A stretch of DNA of 64,000 bases from Tetramitus jugosus (Eukaryota > Heterolobosea > Eutetramitea > Acrasida > Vahlkampfiidae), in NCBI GenBank assembly GCA_937625935.1, contig OW569351.1:434001-498000 (forward strand). Reading direction: 5' to 3'. The first letter of the stretch is position 1. Each line of letters begins with the position of its first letter. The notes under the pieces were generated by a model. The model was not told the origin of the DNA, did not search any database, and saw only the letters and a list, made by a program, of their open reading frames with translations. Shown piece by piece: positions 29,082 through 39,559 of this stretch. A program made the position numbers and the translations under genes.

Positions 29082-30983
29082 TTAAAATTGCTTATATTCA
29101 CGTTTATCTTCTTCTTCGTGAACATATGGATCGTACACCAACCAACTTCGTTCAAATCCTTCGGATAATCTACGCATTGTTCCAGATTCAAAAGCCTCAC
29201 TGATATCATAATGAGTCTCGGTAATAATCCATGGTCTCACAGCAATGATCTGTTGTGACTCAACTCTGGTTCTTAATATTCTTAGATCTGGCCAGTTTGT
29301 GTCCTTCTCCAAGAGTTCCAACAGAGTTTGACCAAACACAGCAAGTTGTTTCTCAGCAGCTCCTTTTTCTTGGCTGTGCACAACGTAGTCCATATACTCT
29401 AAAGCTCGCAGATTCGGACATGCTTTGACTAAGGCTTGTAGCCACTCATCTGATTTTGGCGGTAGTGCACCAGTTAAGCATAGATTCTTGAGGTTGGTCC
29501 ATGAGCATGAATTCAAGTGATTCACAGTGATTGGGTACCCAGATCCAATTGTTAATGTTTCTAAACTACCAAGTCGGGTTAGCATTTCAATATCTGAAGG
29601 TGGACTACTCCTTCGAAGATCAATGTATTTAATGTTCTGAGCACCGCCCACAATCTTGTCCATTTTCACCTTATCAGAGATGATTTCGGTCAGATTTGGA
29701 GCAATCTCAATAATACTGTCTGTGAAATTGTCTGGCAGTTCTTCATAGTATCCTTCAAAGATTAAGCGTTGGAGATTCTTCAATTCACCTCCTCCAAAGT
29801 GCACATCATCATACTGGTCGCAAAGATTTCCATTCGTGGCAATTCTTTGAATCAGCAAATTCTGCAGCTTTGCTCCACATCGCCCAATCTTTGTAAACAC
29901 TTTACCACTCACTTCACAGCAGTGATGTAAGATTAGATCTGTAAGTTCTGGAAGGGCAGTCATGAAGTCCAAAATACCCTCGTCTGTAAATTGGTTCTCT
30001 AATGGAGTAGCACTATCATCGCCCTGCACGTACAACTTCTTGAGCTTCGGACAATGCTTGGCCAAATGTTTAAGCAATCGATCATCTGGATCCTTGGTAT
30101 AAGTAAAATCAAAGCTTTCTAGGTTTGGTGCAATCTGTAGAAGATCAACTACAAATTGGATACTGGTTTCGTCGTCATAACAAGCACTAATAGTTAACTT
30201 CTTTAGAGAGTGGAGGACTGGGATATATATAGTGTCTGGATGAACTTCCTCGTTGTCATCGGTAGTCGCTCGTTTGCGATAGGAACCGGAATCCTCTATA
30301 CAAACACTCAATGACTCCAATGCATAACAACCGGACAACATTTGGTACAACTCCATCCTTGAGCACGTGTTAAGATTCAAATTTAAATTCTTCAACGAAG
30401 ATGCACAAGAAATTGGGATTTTGACGGTCTTCTTTTGCAACAATGTTGAATAGTCTGCATCTTCGTATGACATACTCCTTTTCACATCATCATCGCGCCA
30501 TTCGATAGTCACAACATCTGCTTGCCTTTCACCATCAGTAGCCTGTGTGGATAGAAGTTTAATACAATCAAGAGCCGATGGATCTTTTCTATATGCTCTA
30601 GATATTTGCAACATCTCTGTTAATTGACTTATTTCCAACTTATGCTCCTTCACCAAATTTCCCAGCTGAACTAATTGGTCGTTCTGGTTCAGTGTTAACT
30701 TGCTTCTCGTTCTCAATGCTTTAGTGATACTCCAAAAGGGAGCCAACACATGAGGTTGATCATCACGAACAATGGATTCAATTTTTGTTTTCAATTCCTT
30801 GCTTGCCATTGACAACATCAATACTTCACCAATGAATAAGAATGGAAGAATGGAGGAGATTTCATCAGTGGATAAGAGACTGAGGGGCACATCTTGAAAT
30901 GGCTTAATTGTGGCATCATTGTGTTTCACTTTCTTGACCAATGGGGAGTCACTCTGGGATGATTCAACACTTCTCTTAGACAT
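29082..30983 (-). CDS. F-box/leucine-rich-repeat protein
   Basis: The 633-residue protein starts at the ATG at 30983 (a GTG eight codons upstream is open). A basic, Ser-rich N terminus (VKKVKHNDATIKP) precedes an F-box-like segment, LSLLSTDEISSILPFLFIGE followed by VLMLSMASKELKTKI. A coiled-coil stretch follows, then about 14 LRR units from about residue 200 (LKNLNLNLNTC, LKKLTISACYD, LKKLYVQGDD, LTDLILHHCC, LQNLLIQRIA, LETLTIGSGY, LKNLCLTGAL). The C terminus is charged. It is expected to be an SCF ubiquitin-ligase substrate receptor, the LRRs choosing the target. The F-box is weak; the LRRs are clear. Confidence 0.8.
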   Translation of the reverse strand: MSKRSVESSQSDSPLVKKVKHNDATIKPFQDVPLSLLSTDEISSILPFLFIGEVLMLSMASKELKTKIESIVRDDQPHVLAPFWSITKALRTRSKLTLNQNDQLVQLGNLVKEHKLEISQLTEMLQISRAYRKDPSALDCIKLLSTQATDGERQADVVTIEWRDDDVKRSMSYEDADYSTLLQKKTVKIPISCASSLKNLNLNLNTCSRMELYQMLSGCYALESLSVCIEDSGSYRKRATTDDNEEVHPDTIYIPVLHSLKKLTISACYDDETSIQFVVDLLQIAPNLESFDFTYTKDPDDRLLKHLAKHCPKLKKLYVQGDDSATPLENQFTDEGILDFMTALPELTDLILHHCCEVSGKVFTKIGRCGAKLQNLLIQRIATNGNLCDQYDDVHFGGGELKNLQRLIFEGYYEELPDNFTDSIIEIAPNLTEIISDKVKMDKIVGGAQNIKYIDLRRSSPPSDIEMLTRLGSLETLTIGSGYPITVNHLNSCSWTNLKNLCLTGALPPKSDEWLQALVKACPNLRALEYMDYVVHSQEKGAAEKQLAVFGQTLLELLEKDTNWPDLRILRTRVESQQIIAVRPWIITETHYDISEAFESGTMRRLSEGFERSWLVYDPYVHEEEDKREYKQF

Positions 30984-31154
30984 GTTCTCTTTGTTTGTGT
31001 CACACAACTTTGTCTTGGAAAATCGGTATGATAATTGCCGATTCCTTGTTTGGTTGATATCCAGAAATTGGTGGAAAAGTCACGTCGAATCCTTCCAGTT
31101 TCATCTTCGAAACCAGCCGATGAGAAAACAAGACTCTTAATAAAATGATTAACT

Positions 31155-32411
31155 TTACATGATATGACACTTGAGACAGTTTTGTTTGCGTCGATTGGTG
31201 TTGTTGTTGGGTATGCTGCTGTTCGGTCTGTTCCCATTGTTGTTCAACGATGGATTGTTGTTCGTGGGTGAGACACCGTTGGGATTCGACCGACCGTCTC
31301 CTCCTATGTGGTTCGGCTGTCTGATATTGTAAAAATTGTTGCTGTCTTGCGCGGCACTGCTGGAGGGTATCGTGCCCGAAACGTTCATCGTAATGCTCTT
31401 TGTTGTAGATGGCTCTGGTGGTTCTCTGGTGCCTGTCCGGGAAGACTTTTGTTGCCAATCGTAGAGATCATCCAGTTGGAAACCATTCATGTCGCACACC
31501 TTTTTCAACAAGCCCTTCAAGTAGGCATAATCAGGCTTATCACCATACTTTAGACTCTGCAAATGTTTCATGAACAGGAGGAATTCGTGCGGCAGTCCTT
31601 CCACCAATGTCTCATTTGTGAATCGCTTCTTGATCGCTAGTACTTGACTCTTGTCTCTCATGTTCATCCATGGCAGAGCGCCTGTTGCAAACTCGACCAA
31701 GCTATAAAAAACACTCCACAGGTCATCGTGTGGCCCTAGTTCGTGCATCTCATGAGAGTTTATACTCGCATAGCGCACTGTTCCTCTAAAGCCAGCAGAG
31801 GCTCTCGGAGGCCGAATATCACCATTTGCCAAAATATATCTCCTAGCCAGCCCAAAGTCAATGACGTGAACAGTGACGATACCAGGCAGTTCACTATTGG
31901 ACAAGTTTGTGACAAAGTTTGCAGGTTTGACGTCCCTGTGTACGAAACCTAGTTGATGCACACCTTCGATGCAATCAATCATTTGAATGCCCAGTCGCAG
32001 AGTAGTGCTCATTGAGAATCTCGCCTTTTTTCCATACTCTTTTCTCAGTTGGGCCAAATTGTCACCCAATTTTTCCATGACCACAAAATTCACATCTTGA
32101 AATCGACCACTGTGAATGTACCGTACGACTCGATTGCACGGTTGCAGGTGTTTCATTGCTGTGAGCTCCAATTTGAGTACTTGTTTTCTGCGATCACATT
32201 TTTCAACCTTGATGGCCACGTTCCTAGGATACTTTGAATCATTCTGTATATCAATGGCACTGTAAATTTCTCCGAATGATCCCGCTCCTAATTTACTCTG
32301 AATTTGCCATCGATTTTTTATGATGATTCCTGGTGAGAGCAATGGTTTTGTATTGTTGTTGTTGTTAGGGTTGTTGTTGTTGTTGTTATTAGGGTTGGGA
32401 CTATTGTTCAT
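31155..32411 (-). CDS. CK1-superfamily (TTBK-like) protein kinase with C-terminal CaaX box
   Basis: The 418-residue protein starts at the ATG at 32411 after Asn/Thr tracts (AAC repeats). The kinase domain spans about residues 28-300: glycine loop LGAGSFGEIY, Lys in VAIKVEK, catalytic FVHRDVKPANF, IDFGLARRY and, instead of APE, the CK1-type FRGTVRYASINSH with HDDLWSVFYSLVEF, which is closest to tau-tubulin kinases. A low-complexity tail (Asn, Ser, Pro) ends in RRKQNCLKCHIM. The last four residues form a CaaX-type motif preceded by a second Cys and basic residues, suggesting farnesylation and membrane anchoring. TTBK-like kinases phosphorylate tubulin-associated and vesicle proteins. Confidence 0.9.
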   Translation of the reverse strand: MNNSPNPNNNNNNNPNNNNNTKPLLSPGIIIKNRWQIQSKLGAGSFGEIYSAIDIQNDSKYPRNVAIKVEKCDRRKQVLKLELTAMKHLQPCNRVVRYIHSGRFQDVNFVVMEKLGDNLAQLRKEYGKKARFSMSTTLRLGIQMIDCIEGVHQLGFVHRDVKPANFVTNLSNSELPGIVTVHVIDFGLARRYILANGDIRPPRASAGFRGTVRYASINSHEMHELGPHDDLWSVFYSLVEFATGALPWMNMRDKSQVLAIKKRFTNETLVEGLPHEFLLFMKHLQSLKYGDKPDYAYLKGLLKKVCDMNGFQLDDLYDWQQKSSRTGTREPPEPSTTKSITMNVSGTIPSSSAAQDSNNFYNIRQPNHIGGDGRSNPNGVSPTNNNPSLNNNGNRPNSSIPNNNTNRRKQNCLKCHIM

Positions 32412-33093
32412 TGTTGTTAATGATGCTTGTTGATGTTGTTGTGAATAGGGTGGTGATGAGCGATGCTTCTCTCAACTACTACTACTAGAACTTGTTATTG
32501 TTGTTGTGACGACGGTCAATCCTATGTATTGGTCGTTGTTAGTATTTTTTTTTCGATATGTGATTGTTGTTGGTTGTTGTTGGACTGATGATTCGTTACC
32601 AATGTTGTTGATCCCACTTTTTTGGTAGTTTTTTGTTGTTATTGGGAAGAAGGTCCCTCGATGATGATGTTGATGATTCGTCGTTCGTTCAAACTCGTTG
32701 GTCGTCGTCAGTTGTGTGGTGTGATGATGAGCGTTCCAGTTGATGAGGTGGGAGAAGCTATTGTGCGTCGCGTGTTGTTGTGTTTTTTTTCGGGCGCACC
32801 ACGCGGAAAAAGGACAAGTCACTTTGGCCAGGCAAGGAGAAACTGACGGCTTTTTTGGTCTTTGGGCCTGAAACCAAAAAGACTGATTCTGAAATGATTT
32901 TTATTTGGACCGTTCCGAATGCCGACTGATGTTTTTAATGTCGTGATAACACAATGTTAGTTTTCTTCAGAAGAATCCTGCAGCGTACTTTTGGTCAGCA
33001 ATGTAACTTGTTCACCGATGGCTGGTGTCGACAGAACACTGTAGTGCAGGCAATTGAATCTTGAGAACACTAAAGTCCGAAAAATCGTTTGTA
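32412..33093. other. Divergent intergenic region
   Basis: The 682 bases between the TTBK-like kinase and the second F-box/TMEM185 gene are TTG/CAA-rich and should contain both promoters. An open minus-strand frame of 116 codons (32472-32822) is low-complexity and has no recognisable content. Confidence 0.4.
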
Positions 33094-35224
33094 ATGATGT
33101 TTCGAATTTTCCCGCCTAGCCTGTTCGTCAATCGACAAGTTCTTCATCGTCATTCTAACATCACCAAAAAGCGACGCCCGACCCTAATAACGAAAGCACA
33201 CAACAACACACGCCAAGCCATACCTGACTGCTCTTGCCCAATCATCAGTTTTCAAAAACAAAGACGAATGATGACCGAGGACCACGAGCACAGAGTTTCG
33301 CTCATCTCTCGTTTCATTCACCGAAAGAGCAGCGGTGTCATGTCACCTTCAACTCCCACCACATCTTCTCAGACTCTTACTCCAACAACAACGGCAATGA
33401 TGATAACATCATACGACAGTGTTTCTTCTTGTCCTTCCATAAAACCTTCTCCTTTTTCATCGCTGCCCAGAGAGATACTGTGCGTCATTTCAAGCTTTTG
33501 CGATTTGCATTCAAACTTGCAGTTGAGTGTCTGTTGTCGTGAATTGTCCATTGCCAGCGCTAGAAACGATGTTTGGATGTACATTTTATTTTCTAATGTG
33601 GGAATTAATCAGAATGTGCATGATATATTGGAGTCGTATAATCGAAAGGCGAAAAAGGGTCGATTGACCGCCATTGAAGCACAGGTCATGCAACAATCCG
33701 GTAGCGAGTTCTTAAAGTTTTTGAATGTGAAACTCATTTGTCAGTTGAATGATTTGGATTTTGATAGTTTTATTCGTGGAACAAATGGTGCAATGGATGG
33801 GAGTCATGTGCCGTACATGTCCACGTTGAGCGCAATCACGAATAGTTATCAGACATCGTATCATCTCAATAATCATCACCATCAACAACAACAACAGCAC
33901 AATCATCAGATTATGATTCATGATCATCAGGAGGTTGCGCATGAAAGCGAAAATACGGACAATGAATATATGTTTGGTGATTATTCATCGTTGCAATGCC
34001 GAGTTCGCGAAGCATTTTCAGATGAGCTGAGTTGTATAAATTACAAGAGTCAATATGTTGAATTGATGAGGAATCATAAGCAAGCAGTGGAGAAACGGAG
34101 AATACGGCGGTTGGAGAAGAGTCGGAGGCAGAATCGACTATTTACAGTGGCTTCTGTATCATTTTTGCTACTGTTGTTGGCTATGGCTCTGTACTTGACT
34201 ACACAGGGTCTCTATTTGGATGGCATCATTCCGCAGAGACGAGAATTTTGGTTAATACCTTTTATGCCACTAGTTTTGTTGTTAGTTCCAGCATTGTCTT
34301 ATATGATTGGTGGATTTGCCATTGCGATCAAGTGGAACCCAGTTGTGCACCAGAATTATTTCACAACATTGAGTAAGCACACAAAGAACTATTTTGTGTT
34401 GTCGTTAGCTCATCTTACGTGGATCATTTTGATGATTATTTTGGGTGGTGCCAAGATGATTGGTCAGCGGGGTACACCGAACTGGAGTCGGTATATGATA
34501 CCAGTGTATTGCTGTTGGATGGTCAATATTGTTGTGAATGCCATTTTGGCTTTTGCAGTGTACAGGGAGCAGAAAATTGAGATTAGTCATCTGTTGGACG
34601 TGCAGAATGATTCGAGAGGATCTCAAAAAATGAGAAAAACTGGGCGTGCTCTGGATTGTGCCAGAGCTAAGATTTCTTGCTCTCGATTCCTTTGCGTTGC
34701 GTTATTTTTTAGTTATTCGTGCATTCTAGTGTCTACGGTTCTTGCTTTGCAAAAGTATGATGCCTTCCTAGCCAAAAGGAAGTCATACAAGGCTGGATAC
34801 AGCGTTTTGTTGATACCCATCTATGTGACCATTCTGTTCTGGATCGTCTGTATGCCCATACTTCTTCGTCACATTGTATACATTCTACTAGGTTCTCCAG
34901 CACCGCAGAGATCAATGGACTTCTTCCAGCTTGCACGTGGAATGTTTATTGTCATTACGAGCTTGTGTGCAGAAATTCTAATGTTCCCATTGCTGGTGTC
35001 CGCCATACTATTTGGACTAAGATTGGACAACTTGATTGGGATTCGATATGTTTGGGTGTTTAGGTATGTTAATGACGTGAGTTGACCTTGTTTGTTTATT
35101 CCAAACACTAACCCTCAATTATTGTGTGCACAGTCCCATCTCTTTTACGTATTTGATCGTGTTTAGCACGTTTGGCCTCTTGTGTCTCTATGTTCTGTAC
35201 TCTCTCATGAAGAACAAGTACTAA
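33094..35224 (+). CDS. F-box protein with TMEM185-like membrane domain, paralogue 2 (two exons)
   Basis: Exons are 33094-35063 and 35134-35224. The 70-base intron has a GTATGT donor, CACTAAC as branch site and a CACAG acceptor; splicing completes codon AGT and adds a final membrane helix (SPISFTYLIVFSTFGLLCLY) ending KNKY-stop. Without splicing the frame stops at 35085. The joined end aligns with the paralogue at 1735-3369 (RLDNLIGIRYVWVFSPIS against KLDNKIHLQWFHLFLPLY), which supports the splice. The F-box reads LPREILCVISSFCDLHSNLQ, then CCRELS; about eight or nine membrane helices follow a basic linker. The start is uncertain: 33094 is the first ATG, and 33268 (MMTEDHEHR) is equally plausible. 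Confidence 0.8.
35064..35133 (+). other. Spliceosomal intron
   Basis: Donor GTATGT, putative branch CACTAAC, acceptor GCACAG; 70 bases, interrupting a codon after its second base. The joined reading frame is supported by alignment to the paralogue. Confidence 0.8.
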
Positions 35225-35335
35225 CAGGATATCACCCAGCCGACCCTAACTTCACCTAGGTTTGCCCCCACTGTTCTGCTTTGCCGCCAAAATAAAATTT
35301 CGCGCCAAAAACCATAACGAAACCAAAAGAAAAAA

Positions 35336-36952
35336 ATGACCGAACAACAACAGATTATCGTGCTTGACACTTTTGCCAAGGATGCAGCCATCTCCGAAAG
35401 CAACAACAAACCAGACAACTTGATTGTGATTGGTTATTTCCAGTCCAATGAATTGAAACAGTTTTTTGTTGAACAAATTGCCAAAAAGCAAGCTCAATCT
35501 GATGAGACTGTTACCTTTTATGCATGCCCACTCGATGGATCATCATCAAGTGACGTCGTGGCACTGATTGAGACATACAATGAAGGTGATTTGCTCGGTG
35601 AAAAGGAATATTCATCTGAAGAGAGATTGGAAGAGATTCAGAGTGATATGAACATGTTTGTGATGGCAGAGTTATTTGCTCACAAGTTTGCTGATCAGAT
35701 GCCAGATGAAGATGACGAAGAGGAAGACGACGAAGAAGAGGAGGAAAGTGAAGGAGTAGACGAAGAAGAAGAAGAAGCAGACGAGGATGAGGAGGATGAA
35801 GAAGAAGAGGAAGAAGAAGATGAAGAAGATGAGGAGGAGGATGATGGAGAGACAGTTGTGCTAACACATATTACGCAACAGGATTTGCAACCTGCTTGGT
35901 CTAAAGTGTATGAAGATCTAAGTGGAAACTCTCTTGCGTACACTACGTTTAGAAATTCTGTCGGAGGTGTGATCAGAGATGTCTTGTTTGTGAATAATCC
36001 AGTGATGAAAATGATGGCACAAATTTCGGATCCAAGTGCTCCAGAGAGACAGGATTTGCTCGAGTTGGTGAATGAGGCTTCTCAATTGCCATCTGAAGCA
36101 ATCAATCCTCCTGTTAGTGATCAAGTTCGTAATGAAATGAAAAATATTCTTGAATTGAAGAAGAAATTTGTAGAGCAGAGTACTGTTGCTGATGAATTCC
36201 AATACTTCCTGCAATTTGAAGAAGAGGAGAGTGAGGTCATCAAGCAACATGAGCAACAACAAAAGATGGAATGGAAAACATTTGGAGCAGACTTGCAGAG
36301 ATTGCAAATTGGATCGACATTTTCGATTGGAAGAGGCTACAGAGGTCAATTCCGTGTTTTGGTTGACCCTGAGGCATTGCAATATCAATTGTTTGATTTT
36401 GAGCATGATGAGGCAGATGAGAAGCAGCTCGCAGAGGATGCAGAGCATGTTCGACAATATATTCTGTCACAGGCTCACAAGTTTAAAGAAAGTTCCAAGC
36501 GCTACAGAATCAGAATTCCATTCGGCAACATCAGTGCTATTCATTACCATGCATCTCAAGTTGATCCAGGATTAGGATTGCTTGTTGTTGATTTGGTTGA
36601 GTATCCAGAATTTGCTGTTAGATCAATCACAGAGAAGTCATGGACATCCGTAAGTGACTTTACCGTCGACCAGATGGCATCCAAGAACAAACGCCACTAC
36701 GTTGTCGGTAATCACGAAGAGTTGTCCAAGGTTCTATCACTTCTTTTAAGCAGTAATGATTCACTTGCTCGTCTGTACACCGAAAAGAAGTTAGATTTGA
36801 CCACTCAAAGCGAAGAGCAAGCAGAAATGAACATCGCCGAGTCAAACGTAGTCAGTCCTTTTGCACATTTGAATGACGATGGCACCAAGGAGCCATCACG
36901 TGAGGAGGATGGTGCAGAACAGCAGGAAGGTCGTGAATGTATACTGATGTAA
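35336..36952 (+). CDS. Acidic protein with C-terminal CaaX box, function unknown
   Basis: The 538-residue protein starts at the ATG at 35336 in an A-rich context. The N-terminal 120 residues look globular (DNLIVIGYFQSNELKQFF). A Glu/Asp run of about 60 residues (about 125-180) follows, then a helical region with ERQDLLELVNEASQLP, and a beta-containing domain near 325-450 (STFSIGRGYRGQFRVLVD, YRIRIPFGNISAIHY). The last residues, RECILM, form a canonical CaaX motif (CILM), so prenylation is likely. No family is evident; the acid tract resembles histone-chaperone or nucleolar proteins, but the domains do not match NAP1. The gene is convergent with the AT-hook gene, 44 bases apart. Confidence 0.75.
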   Translation: MTEQQQIIVLDTFAKDAAISESNNKPDNLIVIGYFQSNELKQFFVEQIAKKQAQSDETVTFYACPLDGSSSSDVVALIETYNEGDLLGEKEYSSEERLEEIQSDMNMFVMAELFAHKFADQMPDEDDEEEDDEEEEESEGVDEEEEEADEDEEDEEEEEEEDEEDEEEDDGETVVLTHITQQDLQPAWSKVYEDLSGNSLAYTTFRNSVGGVIRDVLFVNNPVMKMMAQISDPSAPERQDLLELVNEASQLPSEAINPPVSDQVRNEMKNILELKKKFVEQSTVADEFQYFLQFEEEESEVIKQHEQQQKMEWKTFGADLQRLQIGSTFSIGRGYRGQFRVLVDPEALQYQLFDFEHDEADEKQLAEDAEHVRQYILSQAHKFKESSKRYRIRIPFGNISAIHYHASQVDPGLGLLVVDLVEYPEFAVRSITEKSWTSVSDFTVDQMASKNKRHYVVGNHEELSKVLSLLLSSNDSLARLYTEKKLDLTTQSEEQAEMNIAESNVVSPFAHLNDDGTKEPSREEDGAEQQEGRECILM

Positions 36953-36996
36953 AACATAAAATTGAATAACTTATTTACGATAGATAGATAGATTGA

Positions 36997-38958
36997 TTAG
37001 TAGTCGGTGCTGCCATCACTAGCAGAGTCATCGATCATTTGTCCATGAAAGGTAGATGCGGACTTCCTTGGTCTTCCTCTCCCACTGCTTGTGGTTTTAG
37101 CTTTGCTTGTCCTGTTCTTCTTCTTGAACCCTCTTCTTGGTCGATCATTCAAATATTTCAGATAATCCAACGAAAACAATTTCAAAACTCGTGTTTCATC
37201 TCCCGATCCTCGTTTCGCTCTAAAGTGACTACTGTCAATCGATGGATTGAATTTACGCAGATCATCCAAGTGACTATCGTCCAAGGAAACGAATGCCTTC
37301 TTTTTTGTAGTGTTCCAGTATCGATCTGTACGATTCGGGTGATCGGGATCGTTCAATCCAGTTAAAACCTTTGCATCCTTCTTTATCACGTAGAGACCAT
37401 CGTTCAAATTGATGTAATAAACACCGTTTTTGTCAGCTCCATGATTTGCAGAGGGCTCATTGAACACGACTCGATCTGTAGATCCTGCACCGCCAGCCAT
37501 TTCTTCTCTGTCCTCGTACTCATCTCCCTCGTAATCATTTCCCTCTGACTCCCCATCATTGTTATCGTGTTCGTCTCGCGTGTCAATCTCTAACTCATCG
37601 TGTGTATCTTCTTCATCGCTGTTGACATCACCACCATTAGAATATCTCTTATGGAGTTGCGACTGTTTGTCCCGAGAGTTTTTAGGTGAGTCATGCAATG
37701 ACAATAACAAGGAAGATGTCTCATCATCATATCTACCACGACTGGTGCTATTGGTATTGCCATCTCGTCTTTTTCGTCTTCTTCTCTGTTGATCGGCAGT
37801 ACTAGTGCCACTACCACTAGCGACACCATTGTATAAATTATTTCTTCTTGATGATGATGCGCCTCCAGCGGTATTTTGTTGATGACGAGATGACATATCC
37901 CTGTTCACATTGCGATTGTAGATGATTGAATCTACTTGATCTTCCATGTAATGATCATTATAATCATTGTGGGCACTTTCTTCTTCACGATAACCCTCAA
38001 AATTAATATTCTCCTCATCATCGTCATAATAATACTCTTGGTTGTAAACATTGTGATGGTCATCATCATGATTCATCCCAAAATTGGCTTGTCTCTCATA
38101 CGAGTATTCATAGTCATCATCATCACCATTGAGATCAAATTCTCTATTAGCAGTAGCAGGTGATTTCTCCATTGCTCTCCTTCTTCTCTTGGCTTGTTCC
38201 TCCTGAACTGGATCATACATGTGTTCACTTTCATTCAATTTTCTCTTTGAAAGTCTACCGTTATTGTTGTTATAGGAGGATAAGGATGAGGAAGCGATAG
38301 GACGTCCAGACGCCGAGGAGGAGGATAATGGTGCTGTCGTTCCAGATGACTGTGTTTCACTCATATGTTGAATGATATCACTGTAAATACGTTTTTGCAT
38401 CAACCGATGCACCAAGTTTGCAGTTTTGGGCAGAAGCATGTTTTTCACACGGTCATCATGAGCCACATCAATGGCACCACTACCATTACTAGTATAAGCG
38501 ACGTGGTCAATATTTGGATTTGTGGTGTCCATAACTACATCATCACCATTTTCTTCATTATCATCATCATTTAAAATGCTCATTGTTTCTGCCTCTAAAG
38601 CTTCCAACATGGTTAAAGAGTGCTTTATGTTATCGATGACATTGACAATGGTCTTTAGCTTTTGCTCATGTCTGTCCTTTTGGCGCTCCAACAAGTCAAG
38701 ATACTGCTGTAATTGATCACTTGATTTGACATAGTGATGATGATTTTTGTTTTGAAGTTGTTGTTGATTGACTCCATGGTTGTTGGGAGCTGTTGTTGTA
38801 GAGGTTGCGGAATAATTATTTTTGGCGGCAAGAGTCATGGTGTGGTTGTTGTTGGGTGTCAAAGATTTTTGGGAGGAACCAGGGTGGTGCTGTTGTTGGT
38901 TCACGTGTTGGTGTGACGGTGATTGAATGGGTATTGTTGTCGTTGTTTGATGAGTCAT
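36997..38958 (-). CDS. AT-hook, coiled-coil, Asn/Ser/Asp-rich nuclear protein
   Basis: The 653-residue protein starts at the ATG at 38958. The N terminus has Thr/Gln/His/Asn tracts, then a coiled coil (about 80-128, SSDQLQQYLDLLERQKDRHE). The middle is Asp/Glu/Asn/Tyr-rich with basic KRRRR patches. A conserved-looking C-terminal block (GVYYINLNDGLYVIKKDAKV, DRYWNTTKKKAFVSLDD, VLKLFSLDYLKYLNDRPRRG) is followed by a classical AT-hook (SGRGRPRKS), which binds the minor groove of AT-rich DNA. A chromatin or transcription role is likely; the C-terminal block does not match a family I know. Confidence 0.75.
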   Translation of the reverse strand: MTHQTTTTIPIQSPSHQHVNQQQHHPGSSQKSLTPNNNHTMTLAAKNNYSATSTTTAPNNHGVNQQQLQNKNHHHYVKSSDQLQQYLDLLERQKDRHEQKLKTIVNVIDNIKHSLTMLEALEAETMSILNDDDNEENGDDVVMDTTNPNIDHVAYTSNGSGAIDVAHDDRVKNMLLPKTANLVHRLMQKRIYSDIIQHMSETQSSGTTAPLSSSSASGRPIASSSLSSYNNNNGRLSKRKLNESEHMYDPVQEEQAKRRRRAMEKSPATANREFDLNGDDDDYEYSYERQANFGMNHDDDHHNVYNQEYYYDDDEENINFEGYREEESAHNDYNDHYMEDQVDSIIYNRNVNRDMSSRHQQNTAGGASSSRRNNLYNGVASGSGTSTADQQRRRRKRRDGNTNSTSRGRYDDETSSLLLSLHDSPKNSRDKQSQLHKRYSNGGDVNSDEEDTHDELEIDTRDEHDNNDGESEGNDYEGDEYEDREEMAGGAGSTDRVVFNEPSANHGADKNGVYYINLNDGLYVIKKDAKVLTGLNDPDHPNRTDRYWNTTKKKAFVSLDDSHLDDLRKFNPSIDSSHFRAKRGSGDETRVLKLFSLDYLKYLNDRPRRGFKKKNRTSKAKTTSSGRGRPRKSASTFHGQMIDDSASDGSTDY

Positions 38959-39559
38959 GAAGGGAGGTTCAAGTATTTTTTAACGATGGATAGTGGTTGT
39001 TTCTTATAAGAAAGGCTTTTTATAACAGAAAAAATCAACCAGATTTAACTTGATGGCTTCTGATTGCTGGTTGAAGAATCAAGGAAACGAGCAGAAGAAT
39101 CTCAAAGTTCCGAGCAGGCCACCAAGCCTTGCCATGGATCAGTGGCAACCCAACACAATGTAGAGGGTTCGGGCATCACTGAAAACACCATCTGAACCCA
39201 ATCGTGTGTGGTGGAAGTATCGGCTCAGAGGAACAAACCAACCGTCAGAATCTGCACTGAAGATTGACACCTCCAACCTGGCCACAAAAGTGGACAATAA
39301 CATGTACATCTCAGCAAGTGTTACTTGGGCTTTTGTCGTCCTGTTGAAGGAGCTAGTTGTGTCATTCACTCTTTAGTACCTATGACATCCCTATCGTTCC
39401 CAACAACAATAAGACGAGGGTCTGACTATTCTTCTAGAAGCTCCAAACTAAGCATTGACTAGTTGTTAGTTCATTGAAACTAAACGTCGCCAGACACCCA
39501 GAGTTGTAGAAGTGACGACGTGAAGCGGATAAAAAGAAGAGAAGCATTTTGCACGATCC
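38959..39559. other. Intergenic region with possible decayed coding fragment
   Basis: These 601 bases hold the divergent promoters of the flanking genes. On the minus strand, 39139-39366 has an open frame reading KAQVTLAEMYMLLSTFVARL and DGWFVPLSRYFHHTRLG, better than random, which could be a decayed gene fragment (a P450 C-terminal helix is one weak possibility). There is no ATG start and a stop immediately upstream. Confidence 0.3.

Noticed and set aside
32472..32822. 116-codon minus-strand frame upstream of the TTBK-like kinase
   Set aside because: Low-complexity His/Thr/Asn content, a likely 5' UTR, and no domain.
35695..35943. Minus-strand frame encoding a long Ser tract
   Set aside because: It is the antisense of the GAA/GAT-rich acidic stretch of the plus-strand CaaX protein.
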